Shown: positions 46,956 through 55,452 of the stretch, piece after piece
Numbering within the stretch: position 1 is the first letter of the stretch
Layout of the letters: each line of letters begins with the position of its first letter
NCBI GenBank assembly: GCA_947628805.1
Contig: CANRBG010000001.1
Location: forward strand, 25,655-89,654
From: an uncultured Oscillospiraceae bacterium
Lineage (GTDB): Bacteria; Bacillota; Clostridia; Oscillospirales; Oscillospiraceae
Direction of reading: 5' to 3'
Length of the DNA stretch: 64,000 nucleotides
Program-made: the position numbers and the translations under genes
Notes under the pieces: model-generated
What the model was told of the DNA's origin: nothing
Databases searched by the model: none
The model's input: only the letters and a program-made list of their open reading frames with translations

Positions 46956-48170
46956 ATGCATTGCGTCAGAGAAGTTACCGATAACCTTTACTGGGTAGGC
47001 GCCAACGACCACCGCCTGACCCTGTTCGAGAACATCCACCCTATCCCCAAGGGGGTCAGCTACAACGCCTATCTGCTGCTGGACGAAAAGACCGTGCTGT
47101 TCGACACGGTGGACTGGTCCGCCTGCCGGCAGCTGCTGGCCAACATGGAATACCTGCTGGGGGACCGGCCCCTGGACTACCTGCTGATCAACCACATGGA
47201 GCCGGACCACGCCGCCACCATCGAGGAAGTGCTGCTGCGCTGGCCCGATGTGAAGATCATCTCCAACGACAAGGCATTTCTGCTCATGCGTCAGTTCGGC
47301 TTCCACATCGACAGCCACGAGCTGATCTCCGTGAAGGAGGGGGACACTTTCTCCTTTGGCGGTCACACGGTCACCTTCGTGGCGGCCCCCATGGTCCACT
47401 GGCCGGAGGCCATGGTGACCTTCGACACCACGAGCGGGGTGCTGTTCTCCGCGGACGCTTTCGGCTCCTTCATCGCCCTGGACGGCAAGCTCTTCGCCGA
47501 CGAGGTGGATTTTGACCGGGACTGGCTGGACGAGGCCCGCCGGTATCTGACCAACATCGTGGGCAAGTACGGCCCCCATGTCCAGCTGCTGCTGAAAAAG
47601 GCGGCCGGCATCCTGGACCAGATCAAATTCATCTGTCCCCTGCACGGTCCCGTGTGGCGCAAGGATCTGGGCTACTTTGTGGACAAGTACGACAAGTGGA
47701 GCCGCTACGAGCCGGAGGTCAAGGGCGTGCTGATCGTGTACGCGTCCATGTACGGCAACACGGAGGCGGCGGCCCAGTGCCTGGCGGCCAAGCTGTGCGA
47801 GAAGGGCGTCACCAACGTGGCGGTGTACGACGTGTCCAACACCCATGTCAGCTACCTGATCGCCGAGGCGTTCAAGTACAGCCACATCGTTCTGGCCAGC
47901 GTGACCTATAACCTGGGCATCTATCCGGTCATGCACAACTTCCTCATGGACATGAAGGCCCTGAACCTGCAAAACCGCACCTTTGCCGTGGTCGAAAACG
48001 GCTCCTGGGCCGTGAAGAGCGGGGATCTGATGAGCGCGTTCATCACCGACCAGCTCAAGAACATGACGCTTTTGAACGAGCGCCTGAGCCTGGCCTCCTC
48101 CCTCAAGGAGGACAAGGCAACCGAGCTGGAGAACCTGGCCAACGCCCTGGTGGAGTCCGTGAAAGCGTAA
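46956..48170 (+). CDS. A-type flavodiiron protein (oxygen/NO reductase)
   Basis: A 404-residue flavodiiron protein. The metallo-beta-lactamase-like domain carries all iron ligands: H80-x-E82-x-D84-H85, H148, D167 and H230. A flavodoxin domain with FMN loop ASMYGNTEAAA starts near residue 255. It reduces O2 to water or NO to N2O with electrons from rubredoxin. It is the second gene of the operon, 21 bases after the acyl-CoA dehydrogenase-rubredoxin fusion, which is probably its electron donor. The ATG follows AAGGAGGAAAAG. Confidence 0.93.
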   Translation: MHCVREVTDNLYWVGANDHRLTLFENIHPIPKGVSYNAYLLLDEKTVLFDTVDWSACRQLLANMEYLLGDRPLDYLLINHMEPDHAATIEEVLLRWPDVKIISNDKAFLLMRQFGFHIDSHELISVKEGDTFSFGGHTVTFVAAPMVHWPEAMVTFDTTSGVLFSADAFGSFIALDGKLFADEVDFDRDWLDEARRYLTNIVGKYGPHVQLLLKKAAGILDQIKFICPLHGPVWRKDLGYFVDKYDKWSRYEPEVKGVLIVYASMYGNTEAAAQCLAAKLCEKGVTNVAVYDVSNTHVSYLIAEAFKYSHIVLASVTYNLGIYPVMHNFLMDMKALNLQNRTFAVVENGSWAVKSGDLMSAFITDQLKNMTLLNERLSLASSLKEDKATELENLANALVESVKA

Positions 48171-48186
48171 AAGGTAATATGCATGG

Positions 48187-48220
48187 CAATACCCCTCCGG
48201 CATCTGCCGGAGGGGTATTG
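48187..48220. terminator. Bidirectional inverted-repeat terminator
   Basis: A perfect 16-base stem (CAATACCCCTCCGGCA at 48187-48202 and complement at 48205-48220) with a 2-base loop, between convergent flavodiiron and rubredoxin genes. Its T-tracts are poor, so its efficiency is uncertain. Confidence 0.65.
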
Positions 48221-48235
48221 TTCCTATGTGGGCGT

Positions 48236-48391
48236 TTATTCCTGGGTGAAGTCGTCCTTGCCCGCGCCGCACAGGGGGCACTCAAAATCGGCGGGCAGGT
48301 CCTCCCACTTGGTGCCGGGGGCGACGCCGTGCTCCGGGTCGCCGGCGGCCTCGTCATAGGTCCAGCCGCACAGATCGCAAACATACTTCAT
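48236..48391 (-). CDS. Rubredoxin (51 residues)
   Basis: A short gene found by reading the minus strand. It starts [14 protein letters not shown], continues with a [10 protein letters not shown] segment and [14 protein letters not shown], and ends KDDFTQE. Both CxxC(G) iron ligand pairs (C5/C8 and C38/C41) and the aromatic core are intact, and the length is standard. The ATG at 48391 follows GGAGGAAGAAAA. It lies 24 bases after the flavodiiron fusion gene and is surely co-transcribed. It carries single electrons to flavodiiron proteins or other oxygen-scavenging enzymes. Confidence 0.95.
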   Translation of the reverse strand: MKYVCDLCGWTYDEAAGDPEHGVAPGTKWEDLPADFECPLCGAGKDDFTQE

Positions 48392-48415
48392 TTTTTCTTC
48401 CTCCTAAATGTTTAT

Positions 48416-50296
48416 TTACTGGTCCAGAGGCTCAAAGTCCTCGGGGCCGTGCTTACAGAGCGGGCAGACAAAATCGTCAGGCAGCGTGTCACCCTCGTAG
48501 ATATAGCCGCAGATCTTGCACACGAAGCCCTTTTTCTTTTCCAGCACCGGGGGCTTGGGCTTGATGTGGTCGAAGTAGTATTCATAGGTGACGCTGTCCT
48601 CCCCGGAGAGGGTGCGGGCCTCCGTCACATCCGCCACGAACAGGGTGTGACTGCCGCAGTCCACGGTCTGGACCACCTGGCCGGAGATATAGGCGTTGGC
48701 GAACCGGGTCAGATAGGCAAGGCCGTTGCCACTCCGGGCGGAGAAGGCCCAGCCCGTCAGCTTATCCGCCTCCCGGCCCGACTGGAAGCCGAAGTGCTTG
48801 AAAAGCTCCATGGGCGCGTCCTTGGTCAGCACGGACACGTTGAACGCGCCGGTCTTTTGGATCATGTCGTGGGTCAGGTTCTCCTTGTTCACGGAGATGG
48901 CGATCCGCAGCGGGGAGCCGGCCACCTGCTGGACCGTGTTGATGATGCAGCCGTTGTCCTTTTCCCCATCCTTGGCGGTCAGCACGAACAGCCCATAGGA
49001 CAGCTTGTGGATGGCCTTGCTGTCCACGGCGGAGGCTTTTTCCCCTTTTCCAGCGCCGGAGCCTTCCTTGGCTGCCGGCGCGGCCTGATCCGCCGCTTCC
49101 GCCTCATGGACCGAGGCGGCCACCGCCTCCGCCAGGGCCTCCAGCTGGTCCAGCTGGGACTCTTTGAGAGCGGAGCGGATGGTGAGGCCGTCCTCCAGGA
49201 CGGTCAGATTATTCAGCGGGGCCAGGATGCCCGCCATGAGCTTGCCAGCCGTGGGGGCCCAGGAGCCATTCTCCACAAAGGCCACGGTGCGGTTTTGCAG
49301 GTTGTGGGCGGCGATATCGTGCAGGAGGTTTTCCATGTTCACGAACACGCCCGCGTTGTAGGTGGTGGAGGCAAATATGATGTGGCTGCAGCGGAACGCC
49401 TCCGCCACGATGTAGGACGGATGGGTCACGGACACGTCGTACAGCGCGGAGCGCACGCCCTTTTCCGCCAGGCGCGCCGCCAAAATCTCCGCCGCGTTTT
49501 CCGTGTGGCCGTATACGGACGCGTAGGCGATCAGCACCTCCCGGTCCTCCGGGGCGTAGCCGCTCCAGTGGACGTACTTGTCCAGAAAGTCCCCGATGTT
49601 CCGCCGCCACACGTAGCCGTGCAGGGGGCAGATCATGGCGATGTCCAGGCCCACGGCCTTTTTCAGCACCGCCTGGACCTGGTTGCCGTACTTGCCCACG
49701 ATGTTGGTGTAGTACCGGCGGGCCTCGTCCATGTCGAATTTTTCGATCTCGTCGGCGAAGATGCCCCCGTTCAGGGCGCCGAAAGAGCCAAAGGCGTCCG
49801 CGGAGAACAGGAGCTTTTCCGAGGCCTCATAGGTCATCATGACCTCCGGCCAGTGGACCATGGGGGCCATGACGAAGGCGAAAGTGTGGCCGCCCACGGA
49901 CAGGGTGTCGCCCTCCTTCACCAGATGGACCCGGCTGTCCACATCGAAGGTGAAATACTGCTTCATCATGGTGGCGATCTTCTGGTTGCAGACGATCTTC
50001 ACCTCTGGCCAGCGCAGGACTACTTCCTCGATGGTGGCGGCGTGGTCCGGCTCCATGTGGTTCACGATGAGCCAGTCCAGGCTCCGGCCGGCCAGCAGGT
50101 GGCGGATGTTCTCAAAAAACACGTCCCGGACCGCCCGGTCCACCGTGTCGATCACCACGGTCTGGTCGTCGTCCACGAACCAAGAGTTGTAGCTGACCCC
50201 CGCCGGGACTGGGTAGACGTTCTCGAACAGGCTGATGCGCCGGTCGTTGCCGCCGATCCAGCTGACGGCGTCGGTCACCTTTTTGATGCAGTACAT
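48416..50296 (-). CDS. Flavodiiron protein fused to flavin reductase and rubredoxin
   Basis: 626 residues. The flavodiiron core is complete: H80-x-E82-x-D84-H85, APMVH, SADAFG and CPLHG ligands, then flavodoxin (ASVYGHTENAA). After an Ala/Glu/Lys-rich linker (about 400-425) comes an FMN-binding flavin reductase domain (HKLSYGLFVLTAKD to about 570). The last 45 residues are rubredoxin (FVCKICGYIYEG and CPLC). The fusion could take electrons from NAD(P)H and pass them to the diiron site without a partner. It is followed by a separate rubredoxin gene. It faces the other flavodiiron gene, so two oxygen reductases of different build lie tail to tail. Confidence 0.92.
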   Translation of the reverse strand: MYCIKKVTDAVSWIGGNDRRISLFENVYPVPAGVSYNSWFVDDDQTVVIDTVDRAVRDVFFENIRHLLAGRSLDWLIVNHMEPDHAATIEEVVLRWPEVKIVCNQKIATMMKQYFTFDVDSRVHLVKEGDTLSVGGHTFAFVMAPMVHWPEVMMTYEASEKLLFSADAFGSFGALNGGIFADEIEKFDMDEARRYYTNIVGKYGNQVQAVLKKAVGLDIAMICPLHGYVWRRNIGDFLDKYVHWSGYAPEDREVLIAYASVYGHTENAAEILAARLAEKGVRSALYDVSVTHPSYIVAEAFRCSHIIFASTTYNAGVFVNMENLLHDIAAHNLQNRTVAFVENGSWAPTAGKLMAGILAPLNNLTVLEDGLTIRSALKESQLDQLEALAEAVAASVHEAEAADQAAPAAKEGSGAGKGEKASAVDSKAIHKLSYGLFVLTAKDGEKDNGCIINTVQQVAGSPLRIAISVNKENLTHDMIQKTGAFNVSVLTKDAPMELFKHFGFQSGREADKLTGWAFSARSGNGLAYLTRFANAYISGQVVQTVDCGSHTLFVADVTEARTLSGEDSVTYEYYFDHIKPKPPVLEKKKGFVCKICGYIYEGDTLPDDFVCPLCKHGPEDFEPLDQ

Positions 50297-50344
50297 AAAG
50301 GGAGTTCCTCCTCCGATCGTTTTTTTACGGTAAAATATGGACCT

Positions 50345-50373
50345 ATTATATCCGTATTCCCACGCAATTGCAA
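50345..50373 (-). promoter_or_regulatory. Promoter of the flavodiiron fusion gene
   Basis: On the minus strand TTGCAA (50373-50368) and TATAAT (50350-50345), 17-base spacer. Confidence 0.75.
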
Positions 50374-50386
50374 GGGGCTGTCACGG

Positions 50387-50415
50387 TTGCCGGAAGAGGG
50401 GAGATGTGGTACAAT
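50387..50415 (+). promoter_or_regulatory. Promoter of the plsC-like gene
   Basis: TTGCCG (50387-50392), 17-base spacer ending TGTGG, TACAAT (50410-50415). It lies back to back with the flavodiiron promoter. Confidence 0.65.
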
Positions 50416-50438
50416 GGAATAAATGAGAGAAACGGGGG

Positions 50439-51272
50439 ATGGATGTGAGCCGGGTAAAAGACGATATCCTGTTCTGGGCCGAGCTGCTGGCTCCGCTGCC
50501 GGCGGGGCTGTGCGCCATGGCCGCGGACCTGCGGGGCTGGACGGCCGTGGCGGCCTTCCTGGGCTTTTACGCCGCGTGGTTTCTGGGCTTGATCGCGGTA
50601 TGGGTGATCGCCGTGTTTTTGCTGTCGCTGACGGTGGATCTTTCTAAGCCCGTGCCGGAGGACCACCCAGCGGCCCGCTGGATCGTCGTCACCATCATCG
50701 GACTGCTGTGCAAGGTGGGCCGGCTGCGCATCCATGTGACCGGCTGGGAGAACCTGCCGGCGGGGCGGTTTTTGCTGGTGGGCAACCACCGGTCTAACTA
50801 TGATCCCATCGCCACGGTGTGGGCCCTGCGCCGGAAGGGCGTGGACGTGGCTTTCATCACCAAGCCGGAGAATATGAAGATCCCTCTGGTGCGGCTGATC
50901 CACTGGGCCAACTTCCTGGTCATCGACCGGCAGGACGCCCGCAGGGCCATCGAGACCATCCACGCCGCCGCTGATCTGCTGAAGCGGGACGTGGTGAACG
51001 TGGGGGTGTACCCGGAGGGGACCCGCAGCAAGTCAGCGGAGATGCTGCCGTTTCACAACGCGGTTTTCAAGATCGCCAAGCAGGCCGGCGTGCCCATCCT
51101 GGTGGCCGCCATCGACGGCACGGAGAAGATCCACGAAAACGCCCCCTGGAAAAGGACCGGCGTGACCATCGACCTGCGGGCCTGCATCCCGGCGGAGGAG
51201 GTGGCCGCCGGCTCCACAAAGGACCTGGGAGAGCGGGTGCGGGCCCTGTTGGAACAGGCCGCCGAAAGGTGA
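50439..51272 (+). CDS. plsC: 1-acyl-glycerol-3-phosphate acyltransferase-like protein
   Basis: A 277-residue phospholipid-synthesis acyltransferase. Two hydrophobic segments lie in the first 75 residues, then the PlsC domain. Motif I is NHRSNYDP (His and Asp catalytic), with KPENMKIPL and the glycerophosphate-binding YPEGTRSKSAEMLPF in order. It transfers acyl chains to lysophosphatidate at the inner face of the membrane. The ATG at 50439 follows a G-rich site. A single-gene unit is likely, because the next gene has its own promoter. Confidence 0.88.
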   Translation: MDVSRVKDDILFWAELLAPLPAGLCAMAADLRGWTAVAAFLGFYAAWFLGLIAVWVIAVFLLSLTVDLSKPVPEDHPAARWIVVTIIGLLCKVGRLRIHVTGWENLPAGRFLLVGNHRSNYDPIATVWALRRKGVDVAFITKPENMKIPLVRLIHWANFLVIDRQDARRAIETIHAAADLLKRDVVNVGVYPEGTRSKSAEMLPFHNAVFKIAKQAGVPILVAAIDGTEKIHENAPWKRTGVTIDLRACIPAEEVAAGSTKDLGERVRALLEQAAER

Positions 51273-51278
51273 GGGGCC

Positions 51279-51307
51279 TTTTCAAGTATCCCGATATGTG
51301 GTATACT
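51279..51307 (+). promoter_or_regulatory. Promoter of the membrane protein at 51347
   Basis: TTTTCA (51279-51284), 17-base spacer ending TGTGG, TATACT (51302-51307). Confidence 0.55.
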
Positions 51308-51346
51308 TAATCAAGAGATCGTACGAAAGAGAAAGAGGCGAGATGG

Positions 51347-51985
51347 GTGGACAAGAGGAAAGTAGCCGCCGGTGTGGCGGCGGTGACCCTGGCCGCCGGC
51401 GTGGGCGTGTATGATAACTACACCCTGGAAGAGCTGTTGGGACAGGGCGAGGTCCCAGCCCCTCACATCGAACAGGCCCCGGAATACTTGGAGCCCACGG
51501 ACGTACTGGCGGAGACGGAGGAACCGGAGCGCCTGAGCCGGCGGGACCAGCTCCGGGCCGGCTTTCTGCGGCGGTCCGCGCTGGTGAAGTCCGCGTGCCT
51601 GTTGCCCCTGTGGGCGGTGGGGGCCATCCCGGCCGCGCTGCTGACGGCGGCGGGGCCCCTGTGGACCCTGTTCGGGGGCTTTTTGCTCCAGCTGGGCCTG
51701 CTGATGGGGGTGTTTGCCCTGGCGTTCAAGCTGCTGTTTCCCCATAAAAAACTCCGGGAGCTGTTCCGGCGGAAAAACTGGAAATGGCTTTTCCTGGGGG
51801 CTTTCACCGTCACGGCGGCCAACGTACTGCTGGGGTCGCTATGGTCAGACTGGCCGGCAGTCCGGGCGCTGGTCCTGGCGGCGGTCGGCCTGGGGACGCT
51901 TGCTCTGCTGTGGAAGCGGCTGTGCGGCAAGTTTGCCCCGCCGGAGCCCGGCGTGGTGAAGACCCGGCTGGTGATGGACTCATAA
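51347..51985 (+). CDS. Hypothetical membrane protein
   Basis: A 212-residue protein I do not recognise. The N-terminus is a short signal-anchor (residues about 6-22), then an acidic Pro-rich stretch (about 30-65) and four hydrophobic segments between residues 80 and 190 separated by basic loops (FPHKKLRELFRRKNWKW). The start is GTG at 51347; an ATG four bases earlier is out of frame. It is preceded by its own promoter and followed by mrp after 55 bases. Confidence 0.6.
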   Translation: MDKRKVAAGVAAVTLAAGVGVYDNYTLEELLGQGEVPAPHIEQAPEYLEPTDVLAETEEPERLSRRDQLRAGFLRRSALVKSACLLPLWAVGAIPAALLTAAGPLWTLFGGFLLQLGLLMGVFALAFKLLFPHKKLRELFRRKNWKWLFLGAFTVTAANVLLGSLWSDWPAVRALVLAAVGLGTLALLWKRLCGKFAPPEPGVVKTRLVMDS

Positions 51986-52040
51986 AAGACGGCGGCGCCG
52001 TCAGACTATAATCAATACGCAAATGGGAGCGAGAGGAAAA

Positions 52041-52859
52041 ATGGCAGAAAATTGCGATCATAACTGCGAAAGCTGCGGCGTGGACTGCGCCCAGCGCACG
52101 GCCCCGGAGAGCCTGCTGGAGCCGGTCAATGAGCTGTCCCATGTGGGCAAGGTCATCGCCGTGGTCAGCGGCAAGGGCGGCGTGGGCAAGAGCATGGTCA
52201 CCTCCATGCTGGCGGTGTGCGCGGCCAAGAGCGGAAAAAAGGTGGGCGTGCTGGACGCGGACATCACGGGTCCCTCCATCCCCACGGCCTTCGGCGTCCA
52301 TGGCCGGCCCTACGGCACCGACAAGGGTATGCCCGCCCTGGAGAGCCAGGGGGGCATCAAGGTCATGAGCATCAACCTGCTGCTGGACAACGAGACCGAC
52401 CCGGTGATCTGGCGGGGGCCCATCCTGGCCTCGGCGGTGAAGCAGTTCTGGACCGACGTGATCTGGGGCGATCTGGACTACCTGTTCGTGGACATGCCTC
52501 CCGGGACCGGGGACGTGCCCCTGACCGTGTTCCAGTCCCTACCGGTGAACGGCGTGGTGGTGGTGACCACCCCCCAGGACCTGGTGGGCATGATCGTGGA
52601 GAAGGCCGTCAACATGGCCGGGATGATGCATGTGCCCGTGCTGGGGCTGGTGGAGAACATGGCCTGGTACGAGTGCCCCTGCTGCGGACAGAAGCTGAAC
52701 ATCTTCGGCGAGAGCCACGTGGAGGAACAGGGCATGCGCCTGGGCGTGGGCAATACCGTGAGCCTGCCCCTGGACCCCGCCATCGCCGCCGCCTGCGACA
52801 GCGGCAAGGTGGAGGAAGCGGATGTGGCCCGGCTGTGGGACTTCGCGCAGAACATTTAA
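52041..52859 (+). CDS. Mrp/NBP35-family iron-sulfur carrier ATPase
   Basis: A 272-residue P-loop ATPase that assembles or carries Fe-S clusters. The deviant Walker A SGKGGVGKS near residue 49 and LDADITGPS are diagnostic. The N-terminus carries a Cys cluster (NCDHNCESCGVDC), and the CPCC near the C-terminal third (CPCCGQ) is the bridging cluster site of the dimer. The ATG at 52041 follows GAGAGG. In this setting of hydrogenase and rubredoxin genes it fits general Fe-S housekeeping. Confidence 0.9.
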   Translation: MAENCDHNCESCGVDCAQRTAPESLLEPVNELSHVGKVIAVVSGKGGVGKSMVTSMLAVCAAKSGKKVGVLDADITGPSIPTAFGVHGRPYGTDKGMPALESQGGIKVMSINLLLDNETDPVIWRGPILASAVKQFWTDVIWGDLDYLFVDMPPGTGDVPLTVFQSLPVNGVVVVTTPQDLVGMIVEKAVNMAGMMHVPVLGLVENMAWYECPCCGQKLNIFGESHVEEQGMRLGVGNTVSLPLDPAIAAACDSGKVEEADVARLWDFAQNI

Positions 52860-52869
52860 TAAAAACAAT

Positions 52870-52914
52870 AACAGATCCGCCCGGCTGCAAACGCGGCCGG
52901 ACGGATCTGTTTAA
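52870..52914 (+). terminator. Terminator after mrp
   Basis: AACAGATCCG (52870-52879) pairs with CGGATCTGTT (52902-52911) with an inner GC stem (CCGGC and GGCCGG); the T-tract is short. Confidence 0.65.
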
Positions 52915-52937
52915 CGGCCTGTGCGGGAGCATATGTT

Positions 52938-53037
52938 AATAATAGTTCATTTTATAAAATAAAAGATGAACTGTTATTGACAGGCCCCGCCGCGCACGCT
53001 ATAATATAATAAATTTAATTTAAACAGTATGTTTAAA
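52938..53037 (+). promoter_or_regulatory. Consensus promoter flanked by two dyads
   Basis: TTGACA (52977-52982) and TATAAT (53000-53005) with exactly 17 bases between: a perfect sigma-A promoter. Upstream, AATAATAGTTCAT (52938-52950) and ATGAACTGTTATT (52966-52978) form a 13-base dyad (one mismatch) that runs into the -35 box. Downstream of the start point, TTTAAAC (53019-53025) and GTTTAAA (53031-53037) form a perfect 7-base dyad with a 5-base centre, a typical operator shape. The region is markedly AT-rich. Confidence 0.8.
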
Positions 53038-53075
53038 AGCGCGTGGGCGGATAGAGCGGCGGAAAGGGACCGATC

Positions 53076-54575
53076 ATGGCGTTTCAGTATAAAAACATAA
53101 ACCCGTTCAATGTGGAAGCGGAGCTGATCGGGAGATTAAAGTCGCTGGACAGGGAGCGGTTTTACAACGTCGAACAGCGGAGAACGACGTGCGATCCGCC
53201 CGATGTGGAACAGCAGACCCAGCGGCTTTTTGAGACGCTTCCCTGTCTTCGGGACACAGCAAGACTGATCGTCTTTGGCGTTCCAGCGGAGGAGATGGAG
53301 CTGATCCGGAGCTGGGAGCATTTTGATTCATTTGTGCATGTCCTGTGTTTCCTGCGTCTTTTTTCCCGGCAAATGCCGCTGGCGCAGGTGCTCAGGTCGC
53401 CGTATTTTTACAGCCTCACCCACGCGCAGGACGGTCGAACCGTGGAGTTTGACCAGTTGAATACGAACGCGGAGGAAACGGGCGTTGCCGTCTACCCCAA
53501 GATCAGGACGATCCACGATCCGCTGGAACCCGCCGCCGAGGAAGAAAAACACTGGGCGGCGGACCGGGTCCGCGGCGTCCAAAGCGAACTTGCGGATACG
53601 TACTATGTGGAGCTGGACGACCTGCGATGTGCGGGAAAACGCTATCGGGTCAGGCACTCGTTCCTGTCGCGGCACATTTTTCCGGAGGGAAAGAAGCGGC
53701 TCAAGATCGCCGTATGCCCCGTAGGCCGGGCGGATCTGCTCGCGCCGGAGCGATATGCCTGCGACGGACCAGCGGGAAAGCAGAGGCTTTTCCGCATAAA
53801 TGGACTAAAGGACGAGGCGTATATCCATGACAGGTGTGCGGCGGCGATCGTCCGGGCGGCGGAGGAAGGGGCGGACATAGTCATATTTCCGGAGATGTTG
53901 GGGAGCGAACGGCTCGTCGGCCCCGCGTTTTATGAGGAGACAGCACGGGCGGTCAAAGAGCGCGGCGGCTCCATGCCGGGACTTATCCTGCTGCCCACCT
54001 GGTGGCATGACAACAAAAACGCCCTCTTTGTGCTGGACGCCGCCGGCAGGTGGCTTTGCGTTCAGGAAAAGCAGTTTCCGTTTGTTTACACGAATGATAA
54101 AACGGAAAAGAATAAAGATGGGGACGATCTTGCGTACTGCGAGGACCTGAGAGAGATAGATCGGACGATACATATGGTCCACATCCCCGATGTGGGCAGG
54201 TTTGCTTTCCCGATCTGCCGCGATTTTCTGGAGACGGACTATGCTTTTCTTATGCTTCAGCAGCTCCGCGCCACATTTCTTCTCTGTCCGTCCTATACCC
54301 TGCATAAGAAGCAGTTCGATCTGACCGCGCCCGGCGCGATCCCCTATGGATGCTATGTTCTTTGGTGCAACACCTGCGCGGCGTTTTATGACGAAGCGGT
54401 CCCCGCGTATGTTGGGCTGGCGTCCGGGCCGCAGGAATTGCCCGCGGGCCCTGTTGATTATATGAGACCGGAGTGCGGCGGGCGCTGTGGGCAGCAGCAG
54501 GACGCCTGTATTTTTCTGGTTGAGATCAGCATGGATCATTCCGCGGTCATAACGCACAGGCATATATATGCGTAA
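53076..54575 (+). CDS. Nitrilase-fold (carbon-nitrogen hydrolase-like) protein with unknown N-terminal domain
   Basis: 499 residues in two parts. Residues 1 to about 205 are a mixed helical region I do not recognise. Residues about 210-490 look like a divergent CN-hydrolase: the catalytic triad can be placed at E273 (VIFPEM), K332 (VQEKQF) and C381 (FPICRDF), with spacings of 59 and 49 residues, close to known members. The following LCPSYT strand also fits. The family cleaves amides or nitriles or transfers acyl groups; the substrate is unknown. No signal peptide. The ATG follows AAAGGGA. It is the first gene of a three-gene, lower-GC unit. Confidence 0.65.
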   Translation: MAFQYKNINPFNVEAELIGRLKSLDRERFYNVEQRRTTCDPPDVEQQTQRLFETLPCLRDTARLIVFGVPAEEMELIRSWEHFDSFVHVLCFLRLFSRQMPLAQVLRSPYFYSLTHAQDGRTVEFDQLNTNAEETGVAVYPKIRTIHDPLEPAAEEEKHWAADRVRGVQSELADTYYVELDDLRCAGKRYRVRHSFLSRHIFPEGKKRLKIAVCPVGRADLLAPERYACDGPAGKQRLFRINGLKDEAYIHDRCAAAIVRAAEEGADIVIFPEMLGSERLVGPAFYEETARAVKERGGSMPGLILLPTWWHDNKNALFVLDAAGRWLCVQEKQFPFVYTNDKTEKNKDGDDLAYCEDLREIDRTIHMVHIPDVGRFAFPICRDFLETDYAFLMLQQLRATFLLCPSYTLHKKQFDLTAPGAIPYGCYVLWCNTCAAFYDEAVPAYVGLASGPQELPAGPVDYMRPECGGRCGQQQDACIFLVEISMDHSAVITHRHIYA

Positions 54576-54636
54576 GGAGGGATATTTTTAAACACAGGAG
54601 AGGCGGGACCGCCTGAAAGACGAGGGAGGAAAGACA

Positions 54637-55443
54637 ATGGCACAGCAGTTACTAAAGGATGTCGTGGACACAGGCGACCTGTATTCCGTGTTGGAAAAAA
54701 CATACGAATACGAGGAAGCATTATGGATGACCTGGACGGACGATCGCAACGGCGCGTTTGAGACGACGCTGCGGCAGGCGATCCAGGAGATCGAGCAGGT
54801 GAAAGACCTGCGTCCCGAATACAATATCAGCATTCAGTATCAGATCGGCAGGCTGGACGGATGGACCGAGGCGTTTGAGCGGCTGTACCGTGCGGAAGAG
54901 AGCGTGAGCAAAGCCGCGGGGGCGTTATCCGGTCTGAGCGCAAAGGCGAAGATGATCCTGGAATGCCTTTACAAAAACAGGGAGGGGATGCGCCACGGCG
55001 AGCTGGCAGCTGCCATCGGCAGTTCGGACAGTTCCCTGACGAATATCATGAAACGCGTTCTCCTTTCAGGCGCGGTCGAATCTGTGCGCTCTGGGAAAAA
55101 CACCATTTACTATCTGACGGATGTCGGAAGACGATACTGCCAGGAGCGGGACAGAGGGGAACAGGATCTGAAGACGATCATATACGATTGCATAAGCAGG
55201 GCGCTTGAGCCGCTCAGCGCGAGCCTCCAACAGATCGCGGCCACGCTGAATGTTTCACAGCATAGTCCCGATATGACGTCGGTCCCGCGCCGGTTTACGC
55301 CTGTGTTGGATAATAACGTCCTGGAGCCTGTGGAGGTCGGCACATGGCTCGCGTTCGAAGATAAGGACTTTGTGCAGTTGAATTCGTGCGGCGAAGAAGG
55401 ATCGGACGATATGAGCCCCATATATAGCCTGCAGAGCGCGTGA
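54637..55443 (+). CDS. Winged-helix DNA-binding protein of unknown target
   Basis: A 268-residue soluble protein. The first 90 residues are helical and acidic. Residues about 95-170 form a winged helix-turn-helix of MarR/BlaI shape: LSAKAKMILECLY, GELAAAIGSSDSSLTNIMKRV as the recognition region and a wing SGKNTIYYLTDVGRRY. The C-terminal 100 residues hold a helix and a beta-rich tail of unknown role, possibly sensing. The ATG follows GGGAGGAAAGACA. Its likely target is the dyad-flanked promoter of its own operon. Base composition is lower in GC than the neighbours. Confidence 0.7.
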   Translation: MAQQLLKDVVDTGDLYSVLEKTYEYEEALWMTWTDDRNGAFETTLRQAIQEIEQVKDLRPEYNISIQYQIGRLDGWTEAFERLYRAEESVSKAAGALSGLSAKAKMILECLYKNREGMRHGELAAAIGSSDSSLTNIMKRVLLSGAVESVRSGKNTIYYLTDVGRRYCQERDRGEQDLKTIIYDCISRALEPLSASLQQIAATLNVSQHSPDMTSVPRRFTPVLDNNVLEPVEVGTWLAFEDKDFVQLNSCGEEGSDDMSPIYSLQSA

Positions 55444-55452
55444 GGTGGAAAT

